Positions 42,335 to 51,864 of a stretch of 64,000 nucleotides of DNA are shown here, piece by piece. The stretch lies in the NCBI GenBank assembly GCA_037383845.1, contig JARRON010000008.1:1-64000 (forward strand). The letters are read 5' to 3'. Below the pieces are notes generated by a model. The model worked only from the letters and a program-made list of their open reading frames with translations, was not told the origin of the DNA and did not search any database. The position numbers and the translations under genes are program-made. The stretch is from JARRON01 sp037383845. GTDB taxonomy: Bacteria > Pseudomonadota > Gammaproteobacteria > Steroidobacterales > XN24. How positions within the stretch are numbered: the first letter of the stretch is position 1; every line of letters begins with the position of its first letter.

Positions 42335-42389
42335 GAGGTTTCTTTCCGGAACGGGCCGGCATGCGGACCCGGCGATTGAGCCAGCGAAG

Positions 42390-42395
42390 AGTATA
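42390..42395 (-). promoter_or_regulatory. -10 element of the icmF promoter
   Basis: TATACT on the minus strand, about 56 bases before the icmF start. No good -35 box is seen 16-18 bases upstream (GGCGAC), so an activator may be needed. Confidence 0.5.
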
Positions 42396-42474
42396 ACGGC
42401 AGCCACGCCGCGGTCGCCGGCAATGCTGCATCGCCGCACATTTTGCTGCGCCTGCAGGCTTTGTCCCGCAAGGC

Positions 42475-42480
42475 TATAAT
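42475..42480 (+). promoter_or_regulatory. -10 element of the leucine-degradation operon promoter
   Basis: A perfect TATAAT in GGCTATAATTCG, about 195 bases upstream of the leucine dehydrogenase start. The -35 region is poor (CTGCAG at 17 bases), again suggesting activator control. It is divergent from the icmF promoter, 80 bases away. Confidence 0.6.
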
Positions 42481-42631
42481 TCGCGCGCCTTGAACGGCGC
42501 GGCCCCGGACCCGTGGAGCGACCCGGTCGCTTCACGCCGCTTCCGGCCCGGCGTCCAACGTCAACGGTATTCAACGCGCGGGCGCCGTCCGGCTCCGGAC
42601 CGGCCTGCCGCCCGCGCATTCGCAAGTCACC

Positions 42632-42658
42632 GACGGCCCGAACTCTGACCGGGCCGTC
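42632..42658 (+). promoter_or_regulatory. Leader hairpin just before the leucine dehydrogenase ribosome-binding site
   Basis: GACGGCCCG (42632-42640) and its exact complement CGGGCCGTC (42650-42658) form a 9-base stem with a 9-base loop. AGGAG follows within a few bases, then the ATG at 42675. No U-tract follows, so it is not a terminator; an mRNA stability or translation role is possible. Confidence 0.5.
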
Positions 42659-42674
42659 CGCCAGGAGACCGTCA

Positions 42675-43796
42675 ATGAAGCTTTTCGAGCAGCTGGAGAC
42701 CATGGGCCACGAACAGGTGGTCTTCTTCCAGCACCAGGACAGCGGCCTCAAGGCCATCGTCGCCCTGCACAACACCACGCTCGGGCCCGCCCTCGGCGGT
42801 CTGCGGATGTGGCCCTACGCCAGCGATGACGACGCCCTGAAGGACGTGCTGCGGCTGTCGAAAGGCATGACCTACAAGGCGGCGGTGTCCGGCCTGAATC
42901 TCGGCGGCGGCAAGGCCGTGCTCATCGGCGACCCGGAGAAACACAAGAGCGAGGGCCTGTTCCGGGCCCTGGGGCGCTTCATCGGCTCCCTGGGCGGTCG
43001 CTACATCACGGCCGAGGACGTGGGCACCACCGTCGAAGACATGGACTACATCTACCAGGAGACCGACCGGGTGGTGGGTGTGCACCGGGTCCACGGCGGC
43101 AGTGGCGACCCCTCCCCCTTCACCGCGTTCGGCACGCTGCAGGGCATCAAGGCCTGCCTGATGAAGAAGTACGGCCACGATGACCCGGGCAAGGTGAGCT
43201 TCGCCGTGCAGGGGGTTGGCAGCGTGGGTTACTACCTGACCAAGTTCCTCAGCGAAGCCGGCGCCAAGGTGTTCATCTGCGACATCAACGCCACCCGCGT
43301 GGAGCATGTCGTGGACGAGTTTGGCGCGGAAGCGGTCCCCATGGACCAGATCTACGACGTGGACGCCAACGTGTTCTCCCCCTGCGCCCTGGGCGGGGTC
43401 ATCAACGAGGAGACTATCCAGCGCCTGAAGTGCGACATCGTGGCGGGCTCGTCCAACAACCAGCTGGAGTCCAGCGAGTGGGGCACAGCCCTGGAGGAGC
43501 GGGACATCCTCTACGCGCCGGACTACGCCATCAACGCCGGCGGACTGATGAACGTCGCCATCGAGCTACAGGGCTACGACCGCGACCGCGCCTATCGCAC
43601 GGTCAGCAAGATCCGGGACATCATTTCCAACATCTTCGTGCTGGCCGAGCGAGACGGCATTCCGACCTGGAAGGCTGCCGACCGGCTGGCGGAAGAGCGG
43701 ATCGCCATGATCTCGAAGGTGAAAATGCCCTACTCCAAGCGTTTCAAGGACAGGCTTTCCGGGCGACGCCCCCACACCACCGCAGCCAACAGCTGA
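42675..43796 (+). CDS. ldh: Leucine dehydrogenase (Glu/Leu/Phe/Val dehydrogenase family)
   Basis: A 373-residue NAD-dependent amino-acid dehydrogenase. Catalytic lysines Lys68 (MTYKAA) and Lys80 (GGGKAV), the family GPALGGLRMWPY segment and a Rossmann fold (VQGVGSVGYYL, GxGxxG) are all present. It converts leucine, and usually valine and isoleucine, to the 2-oxo acid plus ammonia. AGGAG lies before ATG 42675. It is the first gene of the leucine operon and lies 4 bases before the isovaleryl-CoA dehydrogenase gene. Substrate preference among the branched-chain amino acids is set by context rather than by residues I can check. Confidence 0.93.
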   Translation: MKLFEQLETMGHEQVVFFQHQDSGLKAIVALHNTTLGPALGGLRMWPYASDDDALKDVLRLSKGMTYKAAVSGLNLGGGKAVLIGDPEKHKSEGLFRALGRFIGSLGGRYITAEDVGTTVEDMDYIYQETDRVVGVHRVHGGSGDPSPFTAFGTLQGIKACLMKKYGHDDPGKVSFAVQGVGSVGYYLTKFLSEAGAKVFICDINATRVEHVVDEFGAEAVPMDQIYDVDANVFSPCALGGVINEETIQRLKCDIVAGSSNNQLESSEWGTALEERDILYAPDYAINAGGLMNVAIELQGYDRDRAYRTVSKIRDIISNIFVLAERDGIPTWKAADRLAEERIAMISKVKMPYSKRFKDRLSGRRPHTTAANS

Positions 43797-43800
43797 TCCC

Positions 43801-44973
43801 ATGAGCGTTTTCAATACAGGACTGGGGGAGGACCTGGACCTCCTCAGGGATTCTGTCCGCCGCTTCGCCGAAGACGTCATCGCGCCCCGGGCGGCGGAGA
43901 TCGACTCAGCCAACGCGTTCCCGCAGGAGCTGTGGCCCCAGCTGGGTGAAATGGGCCTGCTCGGGCTGACCGTGGACGAGGCCTGGGGCGGATCGGGCAT
44001 GAGCTACCTGGCCCACTGCGTGGCCATGGAGGAAATCTCCCGGGCGTCCGCGTCGGTGGGCCTGTCCTACGGCGCCCACAGCAATCTCTGCGTCAACAAC
44101 ATCGCCGTTAACGGCAGCCAGGCCCAGAAGGACAAGTTCCTCCCGAAGCTGTGCTCCGGCGAGTGGGTCGGTGCCCTGGCCATGTCCGAGCCCGGGGCCG
44201 GGTCGGACGTAGTGGGCTCCATGACCTGCCGGGCCGAGAAACGTGGCGACGTCTGGGTGGCCAACGGCTCCAAGATGTGGATCACGAACGGTCCCGAGGC
44301 CTCCGTGGTGCTGGTGTACATGCGCACCGCGCCGCCCGAAGCGGGCTCGAACAGCATCACCGCCTTCCTGGTGGAGAAGGACATGCCGGGGTTCTCCAGC
44401 GCCCAGAAGCTGGACAAGCTCGGCATGCGCGGTTCCAACACCTCAGAGCTCGTCTTCGACAACTGCGAAATCCCGGAGGAAAACGTCCTCGGCGAGGTCA
44501 ACGAGGGCGTCTACATCCTGATGAAGGGGCTGGACTCCGAGCGGCTGGTGCTGTCCGGCGGCCCCATCGGGATCATGCAGGCCTGCATGGACGCCGTCCT
44601 TCCCTACGTCCACGAGCGCAGGCAGTTCGGCAAGCCCATCGGCAGCTTCGGCATCATGCAGGCCAAGCTGGCGGACATGTACACGGCGCTGCAATCCGCC
44701 CGCGCCTTCACCTACCGCGTGGCGGGCCAGTTCGACCGGGGCGAGCCCACTCGCCAGGACGCCGCGGCCTGCCTGCTGCTGGCTTCCAGCTCGGCGGTCC
44801 AGGTCGCCCTCGAGGCGGTGCAGTGCCTCGGCGGCAACGGCTACATCAACGAATATCCCACCGGGCGCCTGCTGCGGGACGCGAAGCTCTACGAGATCGG
44901 CGCCGGCACCAGCGAAATTCGCCGCATGCTCATCGGCCGGGAGCTTTTCAACGCGACGGCCCCGGCAGACTAG
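43801..44973 (+). CDS. liuA: Isovaleryl-CoA dehydrogenase
   Basis: A 390-residue acyl-CoA dehydrogenase. The catalytic glutamate is Glu247 in LDSERLVLSGGP, the position typical of isovaleryl-CoA dehydrogenases rather than the C-terminal glutamate of straight-chain enzymes. Other signatures are ALAMSEPGAGSD, WITNGPEA and QCLGGNGYINEYP. It oxidises isovaleryl-CoA to 3-methylcrotonyl-CoA and gives electrons to ETF, encoded at 57.9-59.6 kb. The gene follows leucine dehydrogenase by 4 bases and begins the liu set. Confidence 0.95.
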   Translation: MSVFNTGLGEDLDLLRDSVRRFAEDVIAPRAAEIDSANAFPQELWPQLGEMGLLGLTVDEAWGGSGMSYLAHCVAMEEISRASASVGLSYGAHSNLCVNNIAVNGSQAQKDKFLPKLCSGEWVGALAMSEPGAGSDVVGSMTCRAEKRGDVWVANGSKMWITNGPEASVVLVYMRTAPPEAGSNSITAFLVEKDMPGFSSAQKLDKLGMRGSNTSELVFDNCEIPEENVLGEVNEGVYILMKGLDSERLVLSGGPIGIMQACMDAVLPYVHERRQFGKPIGSFGIMQAKLADMYTALQSARAFTYRVAGQFDRGEPTRQDAAACLLLASSSAVQVALEAVQCLGGNGYINEYPTGRLLRDAKLYEIGAGTSEIRRMLIGRELFNATAPAD

Positions 44974-45016
44974 CGGCCCGCACCAGCGGCAGGCCCACCA
45001 GGAGAGGTTCACAGCC

Positions 45017-46195
45017 ATGAGCAACAACGACATTGTCATCGTCGCCGCCCGCCGGACACCTATCGGCGCCTTCCAGGGCGGCCTGGCGCCGTTATCCGCG
45101 CCCCGGCTCGGCGCCGCGGCCATCCGGGCGGCCCTCGAGGACGCCGGCGTCGCCCCGGCGGACGTCTCCGAGCTCATCTTTGGCTGCGTGCTCCCGGCGG
45201 GCATCGGACAGGCTCCGGCCCGCCAGGCGTCCCTGGCCGCCGGCATTCCCGAGTCCGTGGGCTGCAGCACCCTGAACAAGGTTTGCGGCTCGGGGATGAA
45301 AGCCGTGATGATCGGCCACGACACGCTGGCGGCGGGCTCGGCGTCGGTGGTGGTCGCCGGCGGCATGGAGTCCATGACCAACGCCCCCTACCTGCTGCCC
45401 AAGGCCCGGCAGGGCTACCGGATGGGCCATCAGGAAGTCCTGGACCATATGTTCTACGACGGGCTCCAGAATCCCTATGACGGCCAGATGATGGGCCACT
45501 TCGCCGAGGAGACGGCCGCGAAGTACGGATTCTCCCGGGAAGCCCAGGACAAGTTCGCCATCGAGAGCGTCACCCGGGCCGTGCGCGCCTCGGAGGCCGC
45601 ATTCGACGCCGAGGTCGTGCCCGTCACCGTCAAGACGCGAAAGGGCGAGAGCGAGGTGGGCAGGGACGAAGAACCCTTCCGCTGCGACATCGACCGGATC
45701 CCGTCGATGCGCCCGGCCTTTCGCAAAGACGGCACGGTCACGGCCGCGTCCTCGTCCTCCATCTCCGACGGTGCTGCGGCCCTGGTGCTGATGACGGCCG
45801 CCGAGGCAGAAAGCCGGAACCTGACCGCGCTGGCGCGCATCGTCGGCCACGGCGGCTTCGCCCAGGCCCCGGAGTGGTTCACCACCGCGCCGGTGGCGGC
45901 GATCGCGAACCTCCTGGAGCGGGTCGGCTGGAGCACCGACGAAGTGGATCTTTACGAGATCAACGAGGCCTTCGCGGTCGTCACCATGGCCGCCATCCAT
46001 GACCTGAAGCTCGATCCGGAGAAGGTCAACGTCAACGGCGGCGCCTGCGCCCTCGGCCACCCCATCGGCGCCACCGGCGCCCGCATCCTCGTGACCCTGG
46101 TCCACGCCCTCAGGGCCCGGGGCCTGAAGCGGGGCATCGCCTCCCTTTGCATCGGCGGCGGCGAAGCCACCGCCGTCGCCGTGGAAGCGCTGTAG
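45017..46195 (+). CDS. Acetyl-CoA acetyltransferase (thiolase)
   Basis: A 392-residue thiolase with the acyl-accepting Cys90 (LNKVCGSGMKA), the catalytic histidine in GHPIGATG and the C-terminal CIGGGEA motif. In this setting it most likely splits acetoacetyl-CoA, made by the acetoacetyl-CoA synthetase at 59.6 kb, into two acetyl-CoA, ending leucine breakdown. AGGAGAGG lies before the start. A broader 3-ketoacyl-CoA range cannot be excluded. Confidence 0.94.
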   Translation: MSNNDIVIVAARRTPIGAFQGGLAPLSAPRLGAAAIRAALEDAGVAPADVSELIFGCVLPAGIGQAPARQASLAAGIPESVGCSTLNKVCGSGMKAVMIGHDTLAAGSASVVVAGGMESMTNAPYLLPKARQGYRMGHQEVLDHMFYDGLQNPYDGQMMGHFAEETAAKYGFSREAQDKFAIESVTRAVRASEAAFDAEVVPVTVKTRKGESEVGRDEEPFRCDIDRIPSMRPAFRKDGTVTAASSSSISDGAAALVLMTAAEAESRNLTALARIVGHGGFAQAPEWFTTAPVAAIANLLERVGWSTDEVDLYEINEAFAVVTMAAIHDLKLDPEKVNVNGGACALGHPIGATGARILVTLVHALRARGLKRGIASLCIGGGEATAVAVEAL

Positions 46196-46222
46196 AACAC
46201 CCGGACCGCCGGAGACAGGTCA

Positions 46223-47833
46223 GTGCCCGCGCTCAAGTCCAGAATCGACGCCAGCAGCGAGGAGTTCCGCGACAACCGGGCTCACATGGAGTCCCTCGTG
46301 GCGGACCTCAAAGCGCGGCTCGAGGAAGCCGCCCAGGGCGGCGGCGAGCGGGCCCGGGCCCGGCACACGGAACGGGACAAGCTGCTGCCCCGGGACCGCA
46401 TTGACGCCCTGCTGGACCCCGGCAGCCCGTTCCTGGAGCTCTCGCCCCTGGCGGCCCACGGGCTCTACGACGGCCAGGCCCCCTGCGCCGGCATCGTCAC
46501 CGGCGTCGGCAGAGTCAGCGGCCGGGAAGTGGTGGTGGTGGCCAACGATGCCACGGTCAAGGGCGGAACCTATTTCCCCCTGACCGTGAAGAAACACCTG
46601 CGCGCCCAGGAAGTGGCACTCGAGAACCATCTCCCCTGCATCTACCTGGTGGACTCCGGAGGCGCGTTCCTGCCGCTGCAGGACGAGGTGTTCCCGGACA
46701 AGGAGCACTTCGGGCGGATCTTCTACAACCAGGCCCGGCTGTCCGCGGCGAACATTCCCCAGATCGCCGTGGTGATGGGTTCCTGCACCGCCGGCGGGGC
46801 CTATGTCCCGGCCATGTGCGACGAGGCCATCATCGTGAAGAACCAGGGCACCATCTTCCTGGGTGGCCCGCCGCTGGTAAAGGCGGCCACGGGAGAAGAG
46901 GTCGACGCCGAGAGCCTGGGCGGCGGCGAGGTCCACAGCCGGACGTCCGGGGTCACGGACCACCTGGCCAACAACGATGCCCACGCCCTTGCCATCGCCC
47001 GGGACATCGTGGATGCCCTGAACCGCACCAAGTACGGCCCGCCGGACCTGCGCACGCCCCGCGAGCCCCTGTACCCGCCGGAAGAGCTTTACGGGATCGT
47101 CCCGCCGGACACGCGCTATCCCTACGAGGTCCGGGAGATCATTGCCCGGATCGCGGACGGATCCGAGTTCACGGAGTTCAAGCCGCTCTACGGCAAGACC
47201 CTGGTCTGTGGTTTCGCCCGCATCCACGGCTACCCGGTCGGCGTGCTGGCCAACAACGGGATCCTGTTTTCCGAGTCCGCGCTCAAGGGCGCCCATTTCA
47301 TCCAGCTGTGCAACCGGCGCGGCATCCCGCTGCTGTTCCTGCAGAACATCACGGGCTTCATGGTCGGCAAGAAGTACGAGAACGCGGGCATCGCCAAGGA
47401 CGGCGCCAAGATGGTGAATGCCGTGGCCACGTCCACCGTGCCGAAGTTCACGGTGATCATCGGCGGCTCCTTCGGCGCCGGCAACTACGCCATGTGCGGG
47501 CGGTCTTACGGGGCCCGGTTCCTGTGGACCTGGCCCAACGCGAGAATCTCGGTCATGGGCGGCGAGCAGGCCGCGAGCGTGCTGGCCACCGTCAAGAAAG
47601 ACGGAATGGAGGCCCGCGGCAAGACCTGGCCGGAAGCCGAGGAAGAAGCCTTCAGGGAGGACATCCGGCGCCGGTACGAGGTCCAGGGCCACCCCTACTA
47701 CGCGACCGCGCGCCTCTGGGACGACGGCGTCATAGACCCGGCGGACACCCGCCGCGTTCTGGCGCTGGCGCTGTCGGCGGCCTGCAATGCGCCGCCGCAG
47801 CGGGAAGGACCCTACGGAGTTTTTCGGATGTAG
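46223..47833 (+). CDS. liuB: Methylcrotonyl-CoA carboxylase beta subunit (carboxyltransferase)
   Basis: A 536-residue carboxyltransferase with the two crotonase-fold halves: an N-terminal half with VDSGGAFLPLQDEVFPD and GSCTAGGAYVPAM, and a C-terminal half with FLQNITGFMVG and IIGGSFGAGNYAM. These are features of methylcrotonyl-CoA rather than propionyl-CoA carboxylases. It moves carbon dioxide from biotin on LiuD to 3-methylcrotonyl-CoA. The start is GTG 46223, with GGAG 8 bases upstream. A 144-base gap follows before liuC. Confidence 0.95.
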   Translation: MPALKSRIDASSEEFRDNRAHMESLVADLKARLEEAAQGGGERARARHTERDKLLPRDRIDALLDPGSPFLELSPLAAHGLYDGQAPCAGIVTGVGRVSGREVVVVANDATVKGGTYFPLTVKKHLRAQEVALENHLPCIYLVDSGGAFLPLQDEVFPDKEHFGRIFYNQARLSAANIPQIAVVMGSCTAGGAYVPAMCDEAIIVKNQGTIFLGGPPLVKAATGEEVDAESLGGGEVHSRTSGVTDHLANNDAHALAIARDIVDALNRTKYGPPDLRTPREPLYPPEELYGIVPPDTRYPYEVREIIARIADGSEFTEFKPLYGKTLVCGFARIHGYPVGVLANNGILFSESALKGAHFIQLCNRRGIPLLFLQNITGFMVGKKYENAGIAKDGAKMVNAVATSTVPKFTVIIGGSFGAGNYAMCGRSYGARFLWTWPNARISVMGGEQAASVLATVKKDGMEARGKTWPEAEEEAFREDIRRRYEVQGHPYYATARLWDDGVIDPADTRRVLALALSAACNAPPQREGPYGVFRM

Positions 47834-47977
47834 ACCGGCGCCGAAACGCCGCGAAGGGTCTACATTAGGTGTACGCAGGCGGGCGACGTGACGCTCGCCA
47901 CCGGGCCGGCGCGGTCTCCGCGGAGCCCGAAGGAAATTCAGCCGATGCGCCCACAGGCGCCCAAGCAGAGCAGAAAA

Positions 47978-48790
47978 ATGTCTGACAATGTCCTGATTTC
48001 CGTGGACCCGCGGGGCGTGGCGACCATGACCATGAATCGCCCCGAGGTCCACAACGCGTTCAACGTCGAGATGGTGAGCGCCCTCACCGAGGCCCTGGTG
48101 GATCTCAAGGGGCGGCCGGATGTCCGGGTGCTGGTGCTGACCGGCGCCGGCAAGTCGTTCTCCGCGGGCGCCGACGTCAACTGGATGCGTTCCATGGCGG
48201 GCTTCACCGAGGACGAGAACACGGAGGACGCCCTGCACCTGGCGGACCTGATGTCCCTGCTCAACGGCATGCCCATGCCCACGGTGGCGCGGGTCAACGG
48301 CCACGCGTTCGGCGGCGGCGTCGGACTGGTCGCGTGCTGCGACATCGTCATTGCCAGCCACGAGGCGCGCTTCTCCCTTTCCGAGGTCCGGCTCGGGCTC
48401 GTGCCGGCGGTCATCAGCCCCTACGTGATCAACGCCATCGGGGAGCGGCACGCGCGGCGGTTCTTCCTCTCCGGCGAGGCCATGAGCGTCAAGGTCGCCC
48501 GCCGTATCGGCCTGGTCCACGAGATCGCCAAGGACCGAAAGCTGGATGACGCCGTGGAGGACCAGGTGGGCATGCTGCTGCGCGGCGGCCCGGAGGCACT
48601 CAGGGAAAGCAAGGAGCTGATCTTCATGGTGGCCCACCACGGCGAGTCCGCCCACGAGGCGCTGAAGCGCGGGACCGCCCGGCTCATCGCCCAGCTCCGC
48701 GTCTCCCCCGAAGGCCAGGAGGGCTTGTCGGCCTTCCTGGAGAAGCGGCGTCCCGCGTGGCTGAAGTCGGAGGAGACGCCGGACGCCTGA
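47978..48790 (+). CDS. liuC: Methylglutaconyl-CoA hydratase (enoyl-CoA hydratase family)
   Basis: A 270-residue crotonase-family protein. The oxyanion-hole segments are present (FSAGADVNWM and HAFGGGVGLVACCDI), as are the SEVRLGLVPAVISPYV active-site glutamate region and AMNRPEVHNAF-like start. In the liu operon it hydrates 3-methylglutaconyl-CoA to HMG-CoA. The start MSDNVLIS at 47978 fits family length; an upstream ATG at 47945 has an AAGGA site and is an alternative. Confidence 0.9.
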   Translation: MSDNVLISVDPRGVATMTMNRPEVHNAFNVEMVSALTEALVDLKGRPDVRVLVLTGAGKSFSAGADVNWMRSMAGFTEDENTEDALHLADLMSLLNGMPMPTVARVNGHAFGGGVGLVACCDIVIASHEARFSLSEVRLGLVPAVISPYVINAIGERHARRFFLSGEAMSVKVARRIGLVHEIAKDRKLDDAVEDQVGMLLRGGPEALRESKELIFMVAHHGESAHEALKRGTARLIAQLRVSPEGQEGLSAFLEKRRPAWLKSEETPDA

Positions 48791-48809
48791 CGGCGGGCCA
48801 CCACGGACC

Positions 48810-50828
48810 ATGATCCGCAGACTCCTCATCGCCAACCGGGGCGAGATCGCCTGCCGCATCATCCGCACGTGCCGGAGTCTCGGCGTGGAAACCGTGGCCG
48901 TGTACTCCCGGGCGGACGCGCAGGCCATGCACGTCAGGCAGGCCGATTCGGCCCTGGCCATCGGCGAGGCCCCGGCCCGGAAGAGCTATCTCGACGGCGA
49001 GCGCATCATCGAGGCGGCCCGGGCCGCCGGCGCTGACGCCGACCATCCCGGCTACGGATTCCTCGCGGAGAACGCCGGATTCGCAGAGGCCTGTGAAGCC
49101 GCCGGTCTGACCTTCGTCGGCCCCCGTCCGGACACCATCCGGGCCATGGGCTCGAAGTCCGAGGCCAAGCGGATCATGGAGGCCGCCGGGGTGCCCGTGG
49201 TGCCGGGCTACCACGGTGACGACCAGTCGGACGAACGCCTGGCCCGGGAAGCGGGCCGTGTCGGTTTCCCGCTGATGCTCAAGGCCTCCGCCGGTGGGGG
49301 CGGCAAGGGCATGCGCATTGTCCGTGAGGCCGGTGACTTCGCCGACGCCCTCGCCGGGGCCCGGCGGGAGGCTGCCGGCGCGTTCGGCGACGAGGCCATG
49401 ATCCTGGAGCGCTACGTCGAACAACCGCGCCACGTGGAGATCCAGGTCTTCGGTGACCGCCACGGCAACATCGTCCATCTCTGGGAGCGTGAATGCTCCG
49501 TCCAGCGCCGGCACCAGAAGGTCATCGAGGAATCCCCTTCCCCGCTCCTGGACGAGGCCACCCGTTCGGCCATGGCCGACGCCGCAGTGGAAGCGGCCCG
49601 GGCCGTCGACTACGTGAATGCGGGAACGGTGGAGTTCATCGTCGACGCAGACCGCAACTTCTGGTTCATGGAGATGAACACCCGCCTCCAGGTGGAGCAC
49701 CCGGTGACGGAGATGATCACCGGCCTGGACCTGGTCCGGTGGCAGCTCGAGATCGCCGGCGGGGACCCGCTTCCCCTGGCCCAGGCCGAGATTCGCCGGC
49801 GTGGTCACGCCATCGAGGCCAGGATCTACGCCGAGAATCCCTCGGCGGGTTTCCTTCCGTCCACGGGAACCCTCCGCCACTGGGACGTCCCCGACCACCT
49901 GGGCGGAGTCAGGGTGGACGCGGGCGTGGGCCAGGGAGACGAGGTCAGCATTCACTACGACCCGATGCTGGCCAAGCTTATCGTCCACGGCCGGGACCGG
50001 GACGAGGCCATCCGGCGTCTCCGGGAAGTTCTGGCCTTCACCGCCGTGGCCGGGCCGGCCACCAACCTGCCACTGCTGCGTGCCGTGGCGGCCCATCCCG
50101 TGTTCCGGGCGGGGGAGATGGATACCGGATTCCTGGACCGGTCTCTGGAGGACGTGCTGTGGTCGGGTCCCGAGCCGCCCCTGCCCGTGCTGGCGGCCGC
50201 CGCCTGGCGACTCGCCGGCGAGCTGCCGCGCCCGGTGGACCGGTCCGACCCCCATTCCCCCTGGGCGGCGGCTGATGGCTGGCGGCTGTCCGGCGGCGGC
50301 GGCGTCCGGGTGCGGCTCACCGACGCCGGGGGCCGGACCCACGACCTGCGTCTGGCGCGCCAGGTCGGCGCCGCTGACGACGCGTTCCTGATTCACTCCG
50401 GCGGCCACCATCTCCCGGCAGAGATCGCGCCGGCAGGCGGCGACCGGGTTCACCTGCACGTGCGGGGTCTTCGCGGCGAAGCCCTGGCGCTGGCGGATGG
50501 AGACCGGGTCTACGTGGGATTCGGCGACCATGGCTGGGACCTGCACGTGGATCCGCTCTACGAAGACCAGTCCGGCCAGTCGGAAGAAGACGCCCACCCT
50601 GTGGCCCCCATGCCCGGCACCGTTGTGGCGGTCCACGTCAGCCCCGGCGACACCGTGGAAGCCGGCCAGGCCCTGCTGGTGATGGAAGGCATGAAAATGG
50701 AGCTGACCCTCGCCGCTCCGGTGGCCGGCGAAGTGGAGAGGGTCCACTGCAAGCCGGGGCAGTCCGTGGAAGCGGACGCAGTGCTGGTGGACATCCGGCC
50801 GGCCGATGCCGGGGAGGCGCCGGGGTGA
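48810..50828 (+). CDS. liuD: Methylcrotonyl-CoA carboxylase alpha subunit (biotin carboxylase plus carrier)
   Basis: A 672-residue biotin-dependent subunit. Biotin carboxylase at about 1-450 (IANRGEIACRIIRTCR start, ATP-grasp glycine loop KASAGGGGKGMR, and EMNTRLQVEHPVTE), a BT linker domain, and a C-terminal carrier domain with biotinylated Lys629 in MEGMKME. It carboxylates its biotin for transfer by LiuB. The carrier motif is EGMKM rather than the common EAMKM. The stop overlaps the GTG start of the lyase gene. Confidence 0.95.
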   Translation: MIRRLLIANRGEIACRIIRTCRSLGVETVAVYSRADAQAMHVRQADSALAIGEAPARKSYLDGERIIEAARAAGADADHPGYGFLAENAGFAEACEAAGLTFVGPRPDTIRAMGSKSEAKRIMEAAGVPVVPGYHGDDQSDERLAREAGRVGFPLMLKASAGGGGKGMRIVREAGDFADALAGARREAAGAFGDEAMILERYVEQPRHVEIQVFGDRHGNIVHLWERECSVQRRHQKVIEESPSPLLDEATRSAMADAAVEAARAVDYVNAGTVEFIVDADRNFWFMEMNTRLQVEHPVTEMITGLDLVRWQLEIAGGDPLPLAQAEIRRRGHAIEARIYAENPSAGFLPSTGTLRHWDVPDHLGGVRVDAGVGQGDEVSIHYDPMLAKLIVHGRDRDEAIRRLREVLAFTAVAGPATNLPLLRAVAAHPVFRAGEMDTGFLDRSLEDVLWSGPEPPLPVLAAAAWRLAGELPRPVDRSDPHSPWAAADGWRLSGGGGVRVRLTDAGGRTHDLRLARQVGAADDAFLIHSGGHHLPAEIAPAGGDRVHLHVRGLRGEALALADGDRVYVGFGDHGWDLHVDPLYEDQSGQSEEDAHPVAPMPGTVVAVHVSPGDTVEAGQALLVMEGMKMELTLAAPVAGEVERVHCKPGQSVEADAVLVDIRPADAGEAPG

Positions 50829-51748
50829 GCCTGCCGGAGCGGGTGCGCGTCGTCGAGGTGGGACCCCGGGACGGACTGCAGAACGAATCGCGGTCCGTCC
50901 CCGCAGAGGTGAAGGTGGAACTGATCCGCCGCCTGGCAGATGCCGGCCTGCCCGTCGTGGAAGCCACCAGCTTCGTCAGCCCCCGCTGGATTCCGCAGCT
51001 TGCCGATGCTGCCGAGGTCTTCCGGGCGCTGGAGCGCCGGCCCGGGACGGCCTACCCGGTACTGGTCCCTAACCTGAAGGGGCTGGAGCGGGCCATGGAC
51101 GCGGGCGTGGAGGAAATCGCCGTGTTCTCGGCCGCCTCGGAGACCTTCAACCGGCGGAACATCAACGCCTCCATCGCCGAGAGCCTGGAGCGGCTGGCGC
51201 CGGTGGCCTCGGGCGCCCGGGACGCCGGCATCAGGGTCCGGGGCTATGTCTCGTGCGTGCTGGGCTGCCCCTACGAGGGCGTCATCGACGTGGCCACGGT
51301 GGTCCGGGTGTCCCGGGCACTGCTGGATCTGGGCTGCTACGAGGTCAGCCTGGGCGACACCATCGGGGTCGGCACACCCGACCAGGCCCGGTCCATGCTC
51401 GAGGCCGTGGCCGCCGAATGCGGCATGCCCCGCCTCGCTGTCCACTTCCACGACACCCGGGGTCAGGCCCTGGCCAACGTCTATGCCTGCCTTCAAGCCG
51501 GGGTAGCCACCGTGGACGCCGCCGTTGCGGGCCTCGGAGGCTGTCCCTACGCCGCCGGGGCCACGGGCAACGTGGCCACCGAAGACCTGGTCTATATGCT
51601 CCACGGGCTCGGCATCGCGACCGGCGTGAATCTCCCGGCGCTGGTGAAGGCCGGCCACTACATCTGCGACCACCTGCAGCGGCAGCCCAACAGCAAGCTG
51701 GGCCGGCTGCCCGAGTACCGGGAAGAAGCATCCGCCGGCGACGGCTGA
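50825..51748 (+). CDS. liuE: Hydroxymethylglutaryl-CoA lyase
   Basis: A 307-residue TIM-barrel lyase that splits HMG-CoA into acetoacetate and acetyl-CoA. Visible are VGPRDGLQNE (Arg15 and Asp16), the metal-binding HFHD (His208, His210) and the signature GLGGCPYA with catalytic Cys240. The start is GTG 50825, inside the GTGA overlap with liuD. The family length is normal. Confidence 0.95.
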   Translation: MSLPERVRVVEVGPRDGLQNESRSVPAEVKVELIRRLADAGLPVVEATSFVSPRWIPQLADAAEVFRALERRPGTAYPVLVPNLKGLERAMDAGVEEIAVFSAASETFNRRNINASIAESLERLAPVASGARDAGIRVRGYVSCVLGCPYEGVIDVATVVRVSRALLDLGCYEVSLGDTIGVGTPDQARSMLEAVAAECGMPRLAVHFHDTRGQALANVYACLQAGVATVDAAVAGLGGCPYAAGATGNVATEDLVYMLHGLGIATGVNLPALVKAGHYICDHLQRQPNSKLGRLPEYREEASAGDG

Positions 51749-51864
51749 ATCGGCAGCGGCCGGCAAGACAAACAGCGACGAGGCACGCCGGGGGGCGGTG
51801 CCCGAGTCGAATCAGATGGAACTGACCGCCCGTGAGCGGTCGAAACGCTACGCCAGGAGAAAAC

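Noticed and set aside
38828..42379. Very long plus-strand open frame opposite icmF
   Set aside because: It is the mirror of a high-GC coding gene; the minus strand encodes a full IcmF with all motifs, and the plus frame has no recognisable domain.
42335..42480. Cobalamin riboswitch ahead of the B12-dependent icmF
   Set aside because: The leader is only about 50 bases and shows no B12-box-like element.
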